From the NCBI RefSeq assembly GCF_014203735.1, contig NZ_JACHJQ010000002.1, forward strand, positions 1,239,224-1,303,223: DNA of 64,000 nt, in the 5' to 3' direction. The stretch comes from Actinophytocola algeriensis (lineage in GTDB: Bacteria; Actinomycetota; Actinomycetes; Mycobacteriales; Pseudonocardiaceae). Position numbers and translations under genes: made by a program. This document shows, piece after piece, positions 35,970 through 45,785 of this stretch (the stretch's first letter is position 1; the number at the start of each line of letters is the position of its first letter). The notes beneath the pieces were generated by a model. The model was not told where the DNA came from. It was given only the letters and a program-made list of their open reading frames with translations, and did not search any database.

Positions 35970-37087
35970 GTCCCCAGCTCCCAGAACGCGGGGCCGACGG
36001 CCTCGACGAAGTCGCCGCGTGCCACGAAGTACCCGTCCTCGTCGACGTCGAGCGGCAGCTGCGGCAACGGCCGCGTGGCCGGACCGAAGACCGGCCGCGC
36101 GTTGCCCACCAACGAGAACTGGGACTGGTGACACGGGCACAGCAGTAGGTTGTCCCGCTGCTGGTAGAGCGACACCGGGCAGCCGAGGTGCGTGCAGACC
36201 TTCGAGTACGCGTAGAAGTCCCCGTAGTTGAACTCCTCCTGACCCGGCCGGGTGGTCACCTTCGTGCCGGGCCGCAACCGGAACACCAGCACCGCGCTGT
36301 CGGCACGGCGCAGTGCGGCCGCGAGCCGTTCGGCGTGTTCCCGTTCTTCCTCGCGGAACGGGAACACGGTCACCAGGCCGCCCGCGTGCATGTCCTCGGG
36401 CCGCAGCAGCACGACCTCCTCCGGTTCGCCGGTGTCGACGCGGAGCCAGACCTTCTCGCCTGGGGAGGACCGCCAGGCGGTGTGCCACAACGAGTCAGGG
36501 CCCTCGGTGTCCTTCCACGGGTCGCGCACCAGCGGGGCGATCGCGAGCACACCGATGCCCATGCCGAACACACCGCCGCCGAGCCCCAGCGCACGTCTGA
36601 GCACAGTGCGGCGGCGCAGACCGCTGCGCTCCCCCGCGTCCGCGAACTCCGCCGCGACGGTCCGCCGGTCCACTTCGGACGAACTGCCCGAGTGCCGCTG
36701 CTGGGCTGCCAGTTCGTGCGGCAGGAACTTCTTCGCGTAGCTGATGACACCGAACATCAGGCAGAGCGCAGTCAACCCGAACGTGAGCCCGACCAACGGG
36801 GTGTACAGCACCCGCAACGCATAGCCAGCCTCGCCCGGTGCGCGGTAGTCCCACGGCCACCACAGGAACACCCCGACGAACGCCAGCCCGAACACCGCGG
36901 ACAGCAGAAACCACATCAGAACCCGGCGCTCAGCGCGCCGCTCGGCCTGTGTGCCGCGCACCGGCCACCGTTCCTCGTAGGAGACCAGCTCCACATCGTC
37001 GAGCGACGTGCCGAGCCGGACCAGGTCCGCACGGTCCATCTCGTCGAGCTGCTCGGCGGTGACCTCGTCCTTACGCCGCTCGCTCAT
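35966..37087 (-). CDS. qcrA: Cytochrome bc1 complex Rieske iron-sulfur subunit
   Basis: This 373-aa protein has three N-terminal transmembrane helices ([59 protein letters not shown]), as in actinobacterial QcrA. The C-terminal Rieske domain has ligands in [12 protein letters not shown] and CPCHQSQF. It passes electrons from menaquinol to QcrC. The start [20 protein letters not shown] at 37087 overlaps the end of qcrC by 4 bp. Confidence 0.95.
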   Translation of the reverse strand: MSERRKDEVTAEQLDEMDRADLVRLGTSLDDVELVSYEERWPVRGTQAERRAERRVLMWFLLSAVFGLAFVGVFLWWPWDYRAPGEAGYALRVLYTPLVGLTFGLTALCLMFGVISYAKKFLPHELAAQQRHSGSSSEVDRRTVAAEFADAGERSGLRRRTVLRRALGLGGGVFGMGIGVLAIAPLVRDPWKDTEGPDSLWHTAWRSSPGEKVWLRVDTGEPEEVVLLRPEDMHAGGLVTVFPFREEEREHAERLAAALRRADSAVLVFRLRPGTKVTTRPGQEEFNYGDFYAYSKVCTHLGCPVSLYQQRDNLLLCPCHQSQFSLVGNARPVFGPATRPLPQLPLDVDEDGYFVARGDFVEAVGPAFWELGT

Positions 37088-37863
37088 GACCGCGCCCCGA
37101 TCCAGACACACAGCGCCAGGAGCGCCACGACCCCGATCACGAACGCGGCCGCACCCTCGGCGACCGGGCCGATCTTCCCCAGCGACTGGCCGCCGTAGCT
37201 GTCCCGCTCACCCTGCACCGACTTGACGTAGGCGATGATGTCCCGCTTCTGCTCCGGGGTCAGCGCCCGCTCGGAGAACACCGGCATGTTCGACGGACCC
37301 GTCAGCATCGCGGTGTAGATCTGCTCCTCGTTCGCCGGGTCGAGCTCCGGGGCGGACTTGCCCGAGGACAGCGCACCGCCGCGCCCGGTGAAGTTGTGAC
37401 ACGACGCGCAGTTGAGCCGGAACAGGTCCCCACCCCGCGCCACGTCACCCCGCAGCTCGGCGCCCCGCTCCCCAGGCATCGCGTCCCCACCGCCGTGGGC
37501 GTGAACGTACGCGGCGAGCGCATCGATCTGCGCGGGCGTGAACACCGGGGGTTTGCGATGGGACTGCGCCTCCTGCCGCGCCAACGGCATCCGGCCGGTC
37601 GACACCTGGAAGTACACCGCCGCCTCGCCCACCCCGACCAGGCTCGGCCCCATGCCCTCGACACCTTCCAGATTCGCGCCGTGGCAGCTCACGCACGAGG
37701 TGCGGAACAGCTCCTCGCCCTGCCGCACCAGAGCGGGATCCTGGTCCGCCACCACCACCGGCGGCGCGGGCGCGAGCACGCTGTACGCCGAACCGGTGAC
37801 GAGGAGGGCGAGCAACAGCAACATCGTCCGGGCCAGTCTTCGCCGCCATCGGAGGTTCGTCAT
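37084..37863 (-). CDS. qcrC: Cytochrome bc1 complex diheme cytochrome c subunit
   Basis: This 259-aa protein has a signal-anchor-like N-terminus ([20 protein letters not shown]), two c-type heme sites (CVSCH and CASCH) with their Met-ligand regions ([30 protein letters not shown]), and a C-terminal anchor ([20 protein letters not shown]). This is the actinobacterial diheme QcrC that delivers electrons directly to cytochrome aa3. It is the first gene of qcrCAB. In most relatives ctaE lies just upstream; here the upstream DNA contains no cytochrome-oxidase gene. Confidence 0.95.
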   Translation of the reverse strand: MTNLRWRRRLARTMLLLLALLVTGSAYSVLAPAPPVVVADQDPALVRQGEELFRTSCVSCHGANLEGVEGMGPSLVGVGEAAVYFQVSTGRMPLARQEAQSHRKPPVFTPAQIDALAAYVHAHGGGDAMPGERGAELRGDVARGGDLFRLNCASCHNFTGRGGALSSGKSAPELDPANEEQIYTAMLTGPSNMPVFSERALTPEQKRDIIAYVKSVQGERDSYGGQSLGKIGPVAEGAAAFVIGVVALLALCVWIGARS

Positions 37864-38022
37864 GACTGAGCCCAATCGTGAGAAAGACTGGAGGGCGAGC
37901 AGGGCCGGACACCTGCACACGTCAGCCGACACGCGGCACGACGTCGAATCCCTGTGAGTTCAAGAACCGACCCACGCCACTGTCTGCCCGCAAACGCCGC
38001 AACCAAACGCATCGGATTCGGA

Positions 38023-38161
38023 CAAGTCGCCACGGCCCGACGGGTGGTTGTGCCAGGAGCTGCGAGATCTGCTGACCCCTCTGCGGGACGTCATCGACAC
38101 CGTGTCGGTCTCCGGCATCGCGGCGGCGGTGCAACGGCACGGCTCCGCCATGGGTGCCTGA
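38023..38161 (+). pseudogene. Relic related to the small protein at 18614
   Basis: The frame ending at 38161 reads ELRDLLTPLRDVIDTVSVSG, closely matching ELRDVLSRLRDLIDNTSVAD of the 18614 gene. It then diverges and stops. The upstream half and a start codon cannot be traced. Confidence 0.4.
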
Positions 38162-38317
38162 CACCGCGCTGTACTGCCGGGCTCTCGACCGGCTCACTGC
38201 CGCGAAGCCGAACCACCTTCGATGTCGTCAGCGCAACGCTTGGTAGCGAGGAGGTAATGCGGTTCGCCCACTCCCGGGCGGGTAGTCACTTCGTCTGCCG
38301 ATGAATGAGTAACTGCC

Positions 38318-38476
38318 ATGTCCGAGCCGACGCACGAGAAGAACGAGGACGTCGAACGTGGTTACGCGGAGGAGAACAGCGAAGCCCCGCTCGACGACGT
38401 CGAGCGCGACGTCTCCGCACCGCCCGAGGAGCGGTGGCCCGAGCACCAGGGGAACGAGCCGGACTCGACTGATTGA
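38318..38476 (+). CDS. Small acidic hypothetical protein (52 aa)
   Basis: MSEPTHEKNEDVERGYAEEN opens a very acidic, hydrophilic frame ending HQGNEPDSTD. Such composition suggests an unstructured peptide. Codon use is regular, but the RBS is weak. No family is recognised. Confidence 0.35.
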   Translation: MSEPTHEKNEDVERGYAEENSEAPLDDVERDVSAPPEERWPEHQGNEPDSTD

Positions 38477-38999
38477 CCCCGGATGGCGACCAGCGGCGAC
38501 CGGCCGGGATCCGATGGCGAGGTTGTGACTCCTGCTCGACGAACGCGAGGGCCGGATCACGGCCGCGCCGACCAGGAGCGCGCACCGCGAGCGGCAGAAG
38601 CTCCCGCACACCGGCCAGCTACCGCAGCCCCGGTGCCAGGGAGACCCCCTGGTCGCCACGAGTGCACGAGCAGACCATCCGATCAGCTGACCGGAGATAG
38701 AACCGGCTCAAAGCGGGTAACGGGCCGGCATGGACGTGCACAACCTGCTGGAACCAGGACGAGGTACGGAACTGACCGGCCTCGGGCTCGCCGCGACCGC
38801 GCCGACCGCACTACTTCGGACCTCACCGGCGATGCCGACCTCGACGAGCGGCAACGCCGCGTCGACACGTGCTAGAACCGGCGGTGCCCTGGGCGGACAC
38901 CTGTCCTACGCAGGGCGCCGGGGTGTTCCGCTGACAGAACCACGACCCCGGTGCGGCAAACGCCGACGACTACGCGTCGGCCGCGCCGACCCAGTCAGG
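38477..38999. other. No supported gene
   Basis: A frame from ATG 38730 (MDVHNLLEPGRGTELTGLGL) looks protein-like for about 30 residues and then degenerates. Nothing else is supported. Confidence 0.35.
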
Positions 39000-39330
39000 T
39001 CATGAGAACGTCGCAGCGCCGGGTTGAGGACGAACCCGCTCGCGGGCGGGCGGGGACCCACCGCAGCGAGATGGTCAGATCCTGGTCGGGCACCTCGTAG
39101 TCCAGGCGGGCCAGCCGCACCGCGAGAGTCCGCACCATCGCCACCACGGCGGGCTCACCCGGGCAGCGGTGGTTCGTGGTCGGGTCACCGGCGCCCTGTG
39201 GCACCGGCTCGAACGGACCGATGTCGCGGCCGAGGAAACGTTCCGGGCGGAAGGGCACAGGTCGCCCCACAGGTCCTCGTCGTGGTTGTGGCCAAAGGTC
39301 GAGCAGCACCATCGCGTGCTTCGAGTTGCG
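39000..39330 (-). pseudogene. CYP152-type cytochrome P450 relic, copy 2
   Basis: Minus-strand reading gives FGHNHDEDLWGD in one frame and PFRPERFLGRDIGPFEPVPQ, GAGDPTTNHRCPGEP, RTLAVRLARLDYEVPDQDLT and ISLRWVPARP in another. These are the last hundred residues of a CYP152-like P450, including the heme Cys. It closely resembles copy 1 at 23660-23937, including the unusual NHRCPGE. The N-terminal three quarters are absent and the upstream sequence is a JetB relic. Confidence 0.75.
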
Positions 39331-40030
39331 TTCTCCTCGCGGCGCACGAGCGGGTTCTCGACGAGCTTGCGACGCAGGCCGCGGCGCGGCTGCTCAGGGG
39401 GCTGGGTCCGCACGGGATCCGTCGAGCAGGTGCTCCGGACCCGTCCACGTCACGCAGGGCGCGCGTCAGCAGGTGGGGCAGGAGGGGGCGGTTGACGTCG
39501 AGCAGAGCCTCTTCCTGCCGGTTCTCCCACCCGGCGACCGAACCGTCGGTCTCGGTCAGCACACCCCAGTCCACGAGCAGCCCGATCGCGCGCACCAGGT
39601 GCCGCCGCTCGACGATCGTGTCCTCCGCCGTCACACCCGCGGTGACGGCATCGGCACGGACCTGCTCGACCAGCGAGTTCATCAGGACCTGGTCGCCCGT
39701 GCCGGGCGAGAGCAGGCTGGCGCACACGAGTGCCAGATAGGTGTAGGTCCGCGAGGAGAAAGGCCTGTCGTTGCCGGTGCGCGCCGGACGTACGACAGTG
39801 TCGTCGCTGAGAGGCGGCTTCCGCAGCCTGGCGAAAGTCGACTCGACCACCAGCTGGTACCCCAGCACGCGGTTGAACAGGCGCCTCAGGTCGGACGCGT
39901 GGCCGCGGATCAACGCGAACGTCTCGGGGTGCCGGGCCGAGGTGACCACGGGCGTCATCAACAGCACCCGTGCCGCCGCACGAACGCTGTCGGCCCGGTG
40001 CTCCCGGGTTCCGGTGGTGGTCGTGGTCAT
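39331..40030 (-). pseudogene. jetB: Wadjet JetB-like (TIGR02678/DUF2398) N-terminal relic
   Basis: The frame from ATG 40030 reads MTTTTTGTREHRADSVRAAA, ARVLLMTPVVTSARHPETFA, YQLVVESTFARLRKPPLSDD, SRTYTYLALVCASLLSPGTG, VERRHLVRAIGLLVDWGVLT and LLDVNRPLLPHLLT. This is the N-terminal half of TIGR02678 proteins, identified in defence literature as JetB of type II Wadjet. A shift follows, and another frame gives RRGLRRKLVENPLV before the sequence joins the P450 relic. JetA, JetC and JetD are not in the window, so this is a remnant of a lost plasmid-defence system. Confidence 0.7.
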
Positions 40031-40175
40031 GCAGTGCGCCCTGGCCGTTCCGCTTCTCCACCACTCCGGACCCAGGAAGAACGTAAGTAGGGGCCTCACG
40101 TTGACGTGCCGCAGCGATAGCTGATCCTGACGTGAGTCGCCGTTCGCGTGGTCGTCACCGCTGCCGATGACTGAC

Positions 40176-41468
40176 TCAGACGGCTGGCGGGTTGTTGGCG
40201 TGGCCGCGGGCGTACTCGGATGCGCGGGTTTCAGTCACGTGCGCGATGGCGTCGAACCCGGTGAGGGCCGGCTGGTCGAGGAAGTAGTCCGCCATGCGCA
40301 TTCGGGGGTGTTGGGCGGCGTCGATGGCGGTGTCGGCGGCGCCGCGGAGGTCGGCCAGGTACCAGGCCGCGTCGTCGGGGAATATCGACTCGATGGTGTC
40401 CGGTTCAGTCGGTGGCAGCGTCGCTTCGGTGAAGGACGGGGTTTCCGGGTTCTCGACCTCGAAGGCGACGCCGGTCGTGCCGCGTCCCGCGGTGAGCGCC
40501 ACCGCGAGGTAGTCGCCCCGGAGTGCCGCGCGAAGGTGGTGGCCGGCGGGGTAGAGGTCGCCGCCGCCGTCGTCGCGTTGGGTGGCGGTGTGGATGTGCC
40601 AGTTGTGGGCGGCGAGGATGACGCGGCATCCGGGGTCGTTTTCCAGGAGTCGGAGGACCGATGCCGCGATGTAGTGGTCGCGGAAGGTCGATGCGGCGCT
40701 GATGCCTTCGGTTGGGAGTGAGCGGTGCAGGTGATCGAGTTGCCAGGCGCCCATGAGGTGGTGAAGGGCGTCTTCATGCGCGGCCCCGTGTCCCGCCAGG
40801 TGCCGCGCTGGGGCCGTGCGTCGCATGCGGGCGAGGAGGAGACCGAGTGTCGCGGAGAGAGCGTCGCGGTCGCTCTGGCTGAGGAGGGGATAGGTGGACA
40901 GCGCGGTGATCGGCCATGGATCGTGGAACTTCTCCGCCAGCGCGATGGCCTGCTGCGCGAGTTCAGCGCCTGGTGTGTCTGTTTGCAGCAGGTAAGCGTG
41001 GACCTGTTGCAGGGCCGGGAGAGGGGAGCCGAGAGAGCCGGGCAGATCGGCCCCGACACACCGAAGCGGTGTGCCGTTGTTGACGGCATTGTGTTCGCGG
41101 ATCCACGTCAGCGTCTCGTGAAACTCTGGGGTGTCGCCGAGCCCCAGGGCAACCCCGGCTGACGCGACCTGCGGGGCGGTGCCTGCGCCCCCATGCACCC
41201 AGTGGTCGAGGATCAGCGCTTCGGTGAACGGGGCCTCCAGAGCCAGCACGGTGAAGCCGTGCCGCTCGACGAGATATCGGATGAGCCGGTGCCGCAGCCG
41301 GTAGAACTCGTGGACGTGGTGTGAACTCTCGCCCAGCGCGACGACTCGCGCCGCACCGACAAACTGTCCGAAGGGCGCGAGATCGTCGAGCGGATCCGCC
41401 GGATCGATAGTGGTCAACGGAACGCTCTTGTCGCGTATCCATGCACGCACGGTTCGGGCCATGTCCAC
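40176..41468 (-). CDS. Erythromycin-esterase-family protein
   Basis: This 430-aa protein has RVVALGESSHHVHEFYRLRH (the GESxH signature with catalytic-His context), VLALEAPFTEALILDHWVHG, RCVGADLPGS and CRVILAAHNWHIHTA. This is the conserved order of the erythromycin esterase superfamily. Members hydrolyse macrolide lactones or act on other esters and succinylated substrates; most actinobacterial members are uncharacterised. The GTG start has AGGAGG 8 nt upstream. It is monocistronic and not linked to the NRPS operon. A resistance role is possible but cannot be inferred from sequence alone. Confidence 0.88.
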   Translation of the reverse strand: MDMARTVRAWIRDKSVPLTTIDPADPLDDLAPFGQFVGAARVVALGESSHHVHEFYRLRHRLIRYLVERHGFTVLALEAPFTEALILDHWVHGGAGTAPQVASAGVALGLGDTPEFHETLTWIREHNAVNNGTPLRCVGADLPGSLGSPLPALQQVHAYLLQTDTPGAELAQQAIALAEKFHDPWPITALSTYPLLSQSDRDALSATLGLLLARMRRTAPARHLAGHGAAHEDALHHLMGAWQLDHLHRSLPTEGISAASTFRDHYIAASVLRLLENDPGCRVILAAHNWHIHTATQRDDGGGDLYPAGHHLRAALRGDYLAVALTAGRGTTGVAFEVENPETPSFTEATLPPTEPDTIESIFPDDAAWYLADLRGAADTAIDAAQHPRMRMADYFLDQPALTGFDAIAHVTETRASEYARGHANNPPAV

Positions 41469-41550
41469 CGGTTGTCCTCCTCATCGACCGCGTAGGCGTA
41501 CAATATACACCTACGCTCGGGCGGCCACTCAGGACAGAGTGGAGGCATCT

Positions 41551-42340
41551 CGCCACTCGGCTCGACCTGGGGAGACACGAAGGACCGCTTCGCTCGCAGC
41601 GTAAACCTGCTGGAACGCATCAAATCTGGCCGCTACCGCAGCCACGACCTGGTCAGGGTCTACGCCAGCGAGTGCGCGCGTGAGGAGCCAGACCCTCTCC
41701 GTCGCGCAGCAGTGCGCCGACTACTCACCTGGTACCTGCACACAGCCAACGCGGCGCAACGAGTACTGCTGCCCGAACTCCCGCCCATCGAACTGGATGA
41801 CCCCGTCGGCCGGGTGCCGGAGTTCGAGAACTTTGCCGAGGCCCTGTCGTGGTACGACGCGGAACGCGCGAACCTCCTGGCTGCGGTCCGACAGGCCGCC
41901 GCAGGCGACCATCACGACATCGGGTGGAGGCTTCCCATGGCGTTGCTGGGATTCTTCAACCTGCGTCGGGCGTGGGGGTGACTGGTTGCAGGCCTACGAT
42001 ATCGGGTTGCGTTCGGCCCGTCGCGTCGGTGACCGGCTTGGCGAGGGCGTGGATACTCGCCAGTCTGGGCCACGCCTTCCGGGAGCTGGATCGCTTGGAC
42101 GAAGCCGTCGACTACTCGCAGCAGGCGTTGGACATCTGCCGCGACATCGAGTTCCGTTGGGGTGAGGCGGCGGCCATCTACAACCTGGGTGGGGTATACC
42201 GGAGCCAGGGCCGGTTTGAGGATTCTCTGCGATGCTTGGAACAAGCGCTCATCGTGTTCCGAGAGACCGGTAACCGGCAAGGCGAGAGCCGAAACCTCAC
42301 CGCGCTCGGCAACGCCTACCGGGAGATGCGGGACTTCCGT
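41551..42340 (+). pseudogene. NB-ARC/TPR transcriptional regulator, C-terminal relic
   Basis: NLLERIKSGRYRSHDLVRVY, EALSWYDAERANLLAAVRQA and MALLGFFNLRRAWG belong to the linker after an NB-ARC ATPase in AfsR-like regulators. After a frame change near 41980 the chain goes on with WLQAYDIGLRSARRVGDRLG, and after another near 42045 with TPR repeats (AVDYSQQALDICRDIEFRWG, GRFEDSLRCLEQALIVFRET). The DNA-binding and P-loop parts are missing. Confidence 0.7.
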
Positions 42341-42778
42341 AACCTGGAAGAGGTCGTCCCGGGCGAGGTGTGCACCGCCAGCGGCACCACAGGCAACGAC
42401 CGGCTCGCCGACCTGGGCTGGAAGCCCAGTGCCGAACGGTCACTGTTGGCGTGCATGCGGCAGTTCGTGGAAAACCCGAACAGTGATCGCACCGTGTCCA
42501 CCGACATGTCGATACTCCAAGCGTTCGCCGAGAACCGCAAGCAGGGCAAGCGGGCCGCCTGGCAGGACGCGAGCAGCATCGAGATCGGCCAGGAGAGCTA
42601 CGGCGTGGGCATCCCGAACGACCGTCCCAAGCTGTGCGAGGAGCTGAACCGCACGATCACCGAGTTCATCAACGACCACTGGTCGGTGGAATTCGACCGA
42701 CACCTCAAAGGCGTGCAGAACAAGGACGAGCACCTGCCGAAGGCAACCGCACCGTGCCGGAAGACCGGCTTCCTGTAA
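42341..42778 (+). pseudogene. Family 3 extracellular solute-binding protein, C-terminal relic
   Basis: In the same open frame as the preceding TPRs, the sequence changes to VPGEVCTASGTTGNDRL, then RTVSTDMSILQAFAENRKQG, IEIGQESYGVGIPNDRPKLC, ITEFINDHWSVEFDRHL and KATAPCRKTG. This is the order of the last third of GlnH/GluB-type binding proteins. The pattern GYGIGLPK..C..VN is recognisable. No signal peptide, permease or ATPase gene accompanies it, so it is a displaced fragment joined by deletion. Confidence 0.6.
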
Positions 42779-42882
42779 GCCGAGGTCACCGGGCCAGGAA
42801 CCACCCGGCCATCGACCACAGCTGACCTGGTGCCGCCGCGACGGCAGGATCCGCGCAACAAGATGTCAGACATGGTCTGGAC

Positions 42883-43140
42883 TCAGCTGGCGCGGACTTC
42901 CGCCGAACCGGACTTGAGACTTCCCGTGCCGTTCTCGGCGGCGATCGCCACCGCGCGGTCCACATCCCCAATGAGCGCTACCGCCATGATCTTACGGCGA
43001 CCCGCACCGACGTGCGGCCGACCCAACCGATAGAGCGCATAAGCCATGCCGAGAGGAGGTTCAGCAGTCGTCTCGGGCAGGAAGAGCCCAATCCGCCGCT
43101 CGTGTATCGAGGATGGCAAGGCTGGCGATCTGTCGAACAC
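42883..43140 (-). CDS. Small hypothetical protein (85 aa)
   Basis: The GTG at 43140 is preceded by GAGGAGC. The protein contains RRIGLFLPETTAEPPLGMAY and ALYRLGRPHVGAGRRKIMAV, followed by ALIGDVDRAVAIAAENGTGS. The latter part looks like a genuine alpha/beta element. No family is recognised, and it may be a fragment of a larger gene. Confidence 0.35.
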   Translation of the reverse strand: MFDRSPALPSSIHERRIGLFLPETTAEPPLGMAYALYRLGRPHVGAGRRKIMAVALIGDVDRAVAIAAENGTGSLKSGSAEVRAS

Positions 43141-43357
43141 ACGCTCCTCGGCATGGCCGGATGTTCGGGCACGGCGAACCAGGCCACCTGCCCGGCTCCG
43201 GGGACAGCCCGGTCACGTCCACGCCGCTGTGCGCCCACACCCACTTCGCGGAGTCCGAGCACCAGTTCAGCCCTGCAGACAACCCGCAAGCAAGATCTAC
43301 GCGCGCCTACAGGCGAGAAATAGCCTCACCGACGTCAGGACGCCGGTCACGTGGTGG

Positions 43358-44533
43358 TCAGCGGGAACGTGCGAGGTCGGTGACCCGGGGCACGAGGTCG
43401 GCCGGTGATGGCATGGCCGCCACCTCCGCGCGTACCTCGGCCGCGGCGGTGCGCAGGGACTCGTCGTCGACGAGTTGTCGCACGACCGCCGCGGTGACCC
43501 GCTCGCGGTCGATGTCGATCTCGAGGCCCACGCCGCGCCTGACCACCGCGCGTGCGTTGCCGAACTCGTCGCCGACGAACGGGAGCACCAGCTGTGGCAC
43601 GCCAGCGGCGAGCGCGGCCATCATGCTGCCCGAGCCCCCGTGGTGGATCATCGCGTGTGTGGTGGCCGCCAGTGCGTCGACCGGGAGCCATTCGTTGGCA
43701 GTACGGACATTGGGCGGCAACGGACCGAGCACCGACGTGTCCACGCCCGCGAGGGCCAGCACGAACTCGGCGTCCACCCCGGCGGCCACGTCGGCGATCC
43801 AGCGCAGCGGACGCAGGCGCGGCCACAACATCGGCAGGATGCTGCCCATCGTGATCGTGATCCGCGGGCGGTCCGGGGTGCGCCGCAACCACTCCGGGAG
43901 CACGATGCCACCGTGGTACGGCACGTGCCGCATGGCCCAGCCGCGATCGCCGGTCACCATGCTCGGTGGGGCGATGTTCAGCAGCTCGTACCGGTCCGGG
44001 AAACCGGCGACGCCGTGCCTGCGGTAGGCGTCGTCGAGTTCGGCGGCGAGCTTCAGCGTGATCTCCCTGTTGCTGGTCAGCCCGTCGGCGTGTTCGATGG
44101 CGGGCACGCCGAGCTTGGCGGCGACGAGCGGGCCAGCGCCCTGCAGTCGGCTGTGCACCACCAAGTCCGGCCGCCACCACCGCGCGAACTCGACGGCACC
44201 GTCGGCCATCGCGTCGGACAACGCGCCGAACGGCCGGTCCACCTCGTGGTACGGGGTGTCGGCCGCGCGGCGTGCCATACCGCGGAGTTCCTTGTCGGAG
44301 AGGCCGCCGAGACCGACGTCCGCGGTCCCCGTGCGGTACACCTCGGTGACCTGCGCGACGGTGGCCAGCTCGACGACCGCCAGGCCGGACCTGGCGAGTG
44401 CCGGCAGGTGCGTCGCGGTCGCGCCCGCGGTGCCGAGCACGACGTCATGGCCCGCGGCGCGCAGCGCCCAGACCAGCGACACGACCGGCAGGTTGTGGCC
44501 GAACCCGGGTGAGGTCAGGAACAGGATCTTCAT
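43358..44533 (-). CDS. GT1-family glycosyltransferase
   Basis: This 391-aa protein has the N-terminal acceptor domain MKILFLTSPGFGHNLPVVSL and the C-terminal nucleotide-sugar site WLPVDALAATTHAMIHHGGS followed by GSMMAALAAGVPQLVLP. This is the signature of antibiotic glycosyltransferases of the GtfB/erythromycin-desosaminyl type, which use NDP-sugars. It is the last gene of the NRPS operon, overlapping the MFS gene by ATGA, so it probably glycosylates the peptide product. A longer frame runs from 44896 but reads through the MFS gene; ATG 44533 fits the family start. No sugar-biosynthesis genes are in the window, so a common NDP-sugar may be used. Confidence 0.92.
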   Translation of the reverse strand: MKILFLTSPGFGHNLPVVSLVWALRAAGHDVVLGTAGATATHLPALARSGLAVVELATVAQVTEVYRTGTADVGLGGLSDKELRGMARRAADTPYHEVDRPFGALSDAMADGAVEFARWWRPDLVVHSRLQGAGPLVAAKLGVPAIEHADGLTSNREITLKLAAELDDAYRRHGVAGFPDRYELLNIAPPSMVTGDRGWAMRHVPYHGGIVLPEWLRRTPDRPRITITMGSILPMLWPRLRPLRWIADVAAGVDAEFVLALAGVDTSVLGPLPPNVRTANEWLPVDALAATTHAMIHHGGSGSMMAALAAGVPQLVLPFVGDEFGNARAVVRRGVGLEIDIDRERVTAAVVRQLVDDESLRTAAAEVRAEVAAMPSPADLVPRVTDLARSR

Positions 44534-45780
44534 GAGCGGTTCTCCGTTTCGGTCGGCCATTGGACCGACCGGATGCGGCGGTCGCTGATGCTGACGCCGA
44601 GTGCGATCGCGAGCACCGTGGCCAGGGTGAGGATGGCGGCCTGCGCGGACAGGTGCTCCACCAGCAGACCGGAGGCGAGCATGCCGGCCGACGAGCCGAC
44701 ACCGAGCACGGTCATGAACGCGGTGACGGTCCTGCCACGTTGTTCGTCGGGGACCTGCCGGAAGATGAGGATGTCCATGAGCACGCGCATGGAGGGGCCG
44801 CCGAGGCCGAGCAGGAACAGCGCGATCGCGAGCCACCACGCGCCGAACGGGAGGGACAGGGCGGCGATCAGCAGAACGGCCGTGCCACCGAGCCACAGCA
44901 TGAGCGCGCCGGGCGTCAGCCGGTCGTGCAGCGGGCGGACCAGCACGGTGCCCGCGAGGCCGCCGACCGCCAGCCCCGCCATGGTCAGCCCGACCGTGCC
45001 CGGCGACGCGCCGTCGCGGGTGAGCACCACGATGACGACGAGGACGAGCGGCGCCGAGACCGCGTTGAGCACCGCGGCGAACATGGTGCTGTGCCGGAGA
45101 ATGGGCACCTTCCAGAGCTGGGCCAGGCCAGCGAGCATCCGCCGGTCACCATCCACAGTGGGCTTCCGCGCGCGCGCCGGTGGGCGGACGAACAGGGCGC
45201 AGACGAGTGAGACCACAAAGGACACCGCGGTCGCGAGGAAGGGCAGGACGGTGGCGGTCGCGTAGAGCAGACCGCCGAGCGACGGCCCGCCGAGCGCCGC
45301 GGCATGGCTGCGCACCTCCTCCTGGGTCAGCGCCGCGGTGAGTTGCCGTGGTGGGACGACCGCGCGGACCAGCAGCATGCGCGCGGAGCCGCCGAGTGGC
45401 TGGACCGCGCCGACGATGGCGGCGACGGCGAGCAGGTGGGGCAACGTGATCGCGTCGTGCAGCACGGCCACCAGCACGCTCGTGGTCGCGATGGCGCGGA
45501 CGGTCTCCATGATGATCAGCAGGAGCCGCTGATCGTGGGTGTCGGCGAGCTTGCCGGCAGGCAGCCCCGCCAGCAGCGACACCGCCATCTGGGTGGCGCC
45601 GAACGCACCGGCCCACGCCGGTGAGCCGGTGACGGCGAGCACCACGAGTGGGTAGACGAGATCCGTGATCTCCCTGCCCAGCAAGGCAAGTCCCGAACCG
45701 CTCCACAGCAACTGGAAGTTGCGGTTGCGCCGGAGCGGGACCTCCGCCGGGGCGGGGTCGAGTGTTTCCGGAGTGACCAT
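44530..45780 (-). CDS. MFS exporter (EntS/MFS_3-like)
   Basis: This 416-aa protein has about 12 transmembrane helices: LRRNRNFQLLWSGSGLALLG at the N-terminus, AGLPAGKLADTHDQRLLLII for motif A, and PSLGGLLYATATVLPFLATA in the middle. This is the enterobactin-exporter-like MFS_3 group, often found with NRPS clusters. Two ATGs are possible. The second (45780, MVTPETLDPAP) has GGAAGG at 8 nt and is preferred; the first (45786) overlaps the dpgD stop. Likely role: export of the peptide and self-protection. Confidence 0.9.
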   Translation of the reverse strand: MVTPETLDPAPAEVPLRRNRNFQLLWSGSGLALLGREITDLVYPLVVLAVTGSPAWAGAFGATQMAVSLLAGLPAGKLADTHDQRLLLIIMETVRAIATTSVLVAVLHDAITLPHLLAVAAIVGAVQPLGGSARMLLVRAVVPPRQLTAALTQEEVRSHAAALGGPSLGGLLYATATVLPFLATAVSFVVSLVCALFVRPPARARKPTVDGDRRMLAGLAQLWKVPILRHSTMFAAVLNAVSAPLVLVVIVVLTRDGASPGTVGLTMAGLAVGGLAGTVLVRPLHDRLTPGALMLWLGGTAVLLIAALSLPFGAWWLAIALFLLGLGGPSMRVLMDILIFRQVPDEQRGRTVTAFMTVLGVGSSAGMLASGLLVEHLSAQAAILTLATVLAIALGVSISDRRIRSVQWPTETENRS

Positions 45781-45785
45781 GACCA

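Noticed and set aside
40176-41468. Erythromycin esterase as self-resistance for the NRPS product
   Set aside because: The product is a predicted peptide with no evidence of a macrolactone. The gene is outside the operon and separated by relics.
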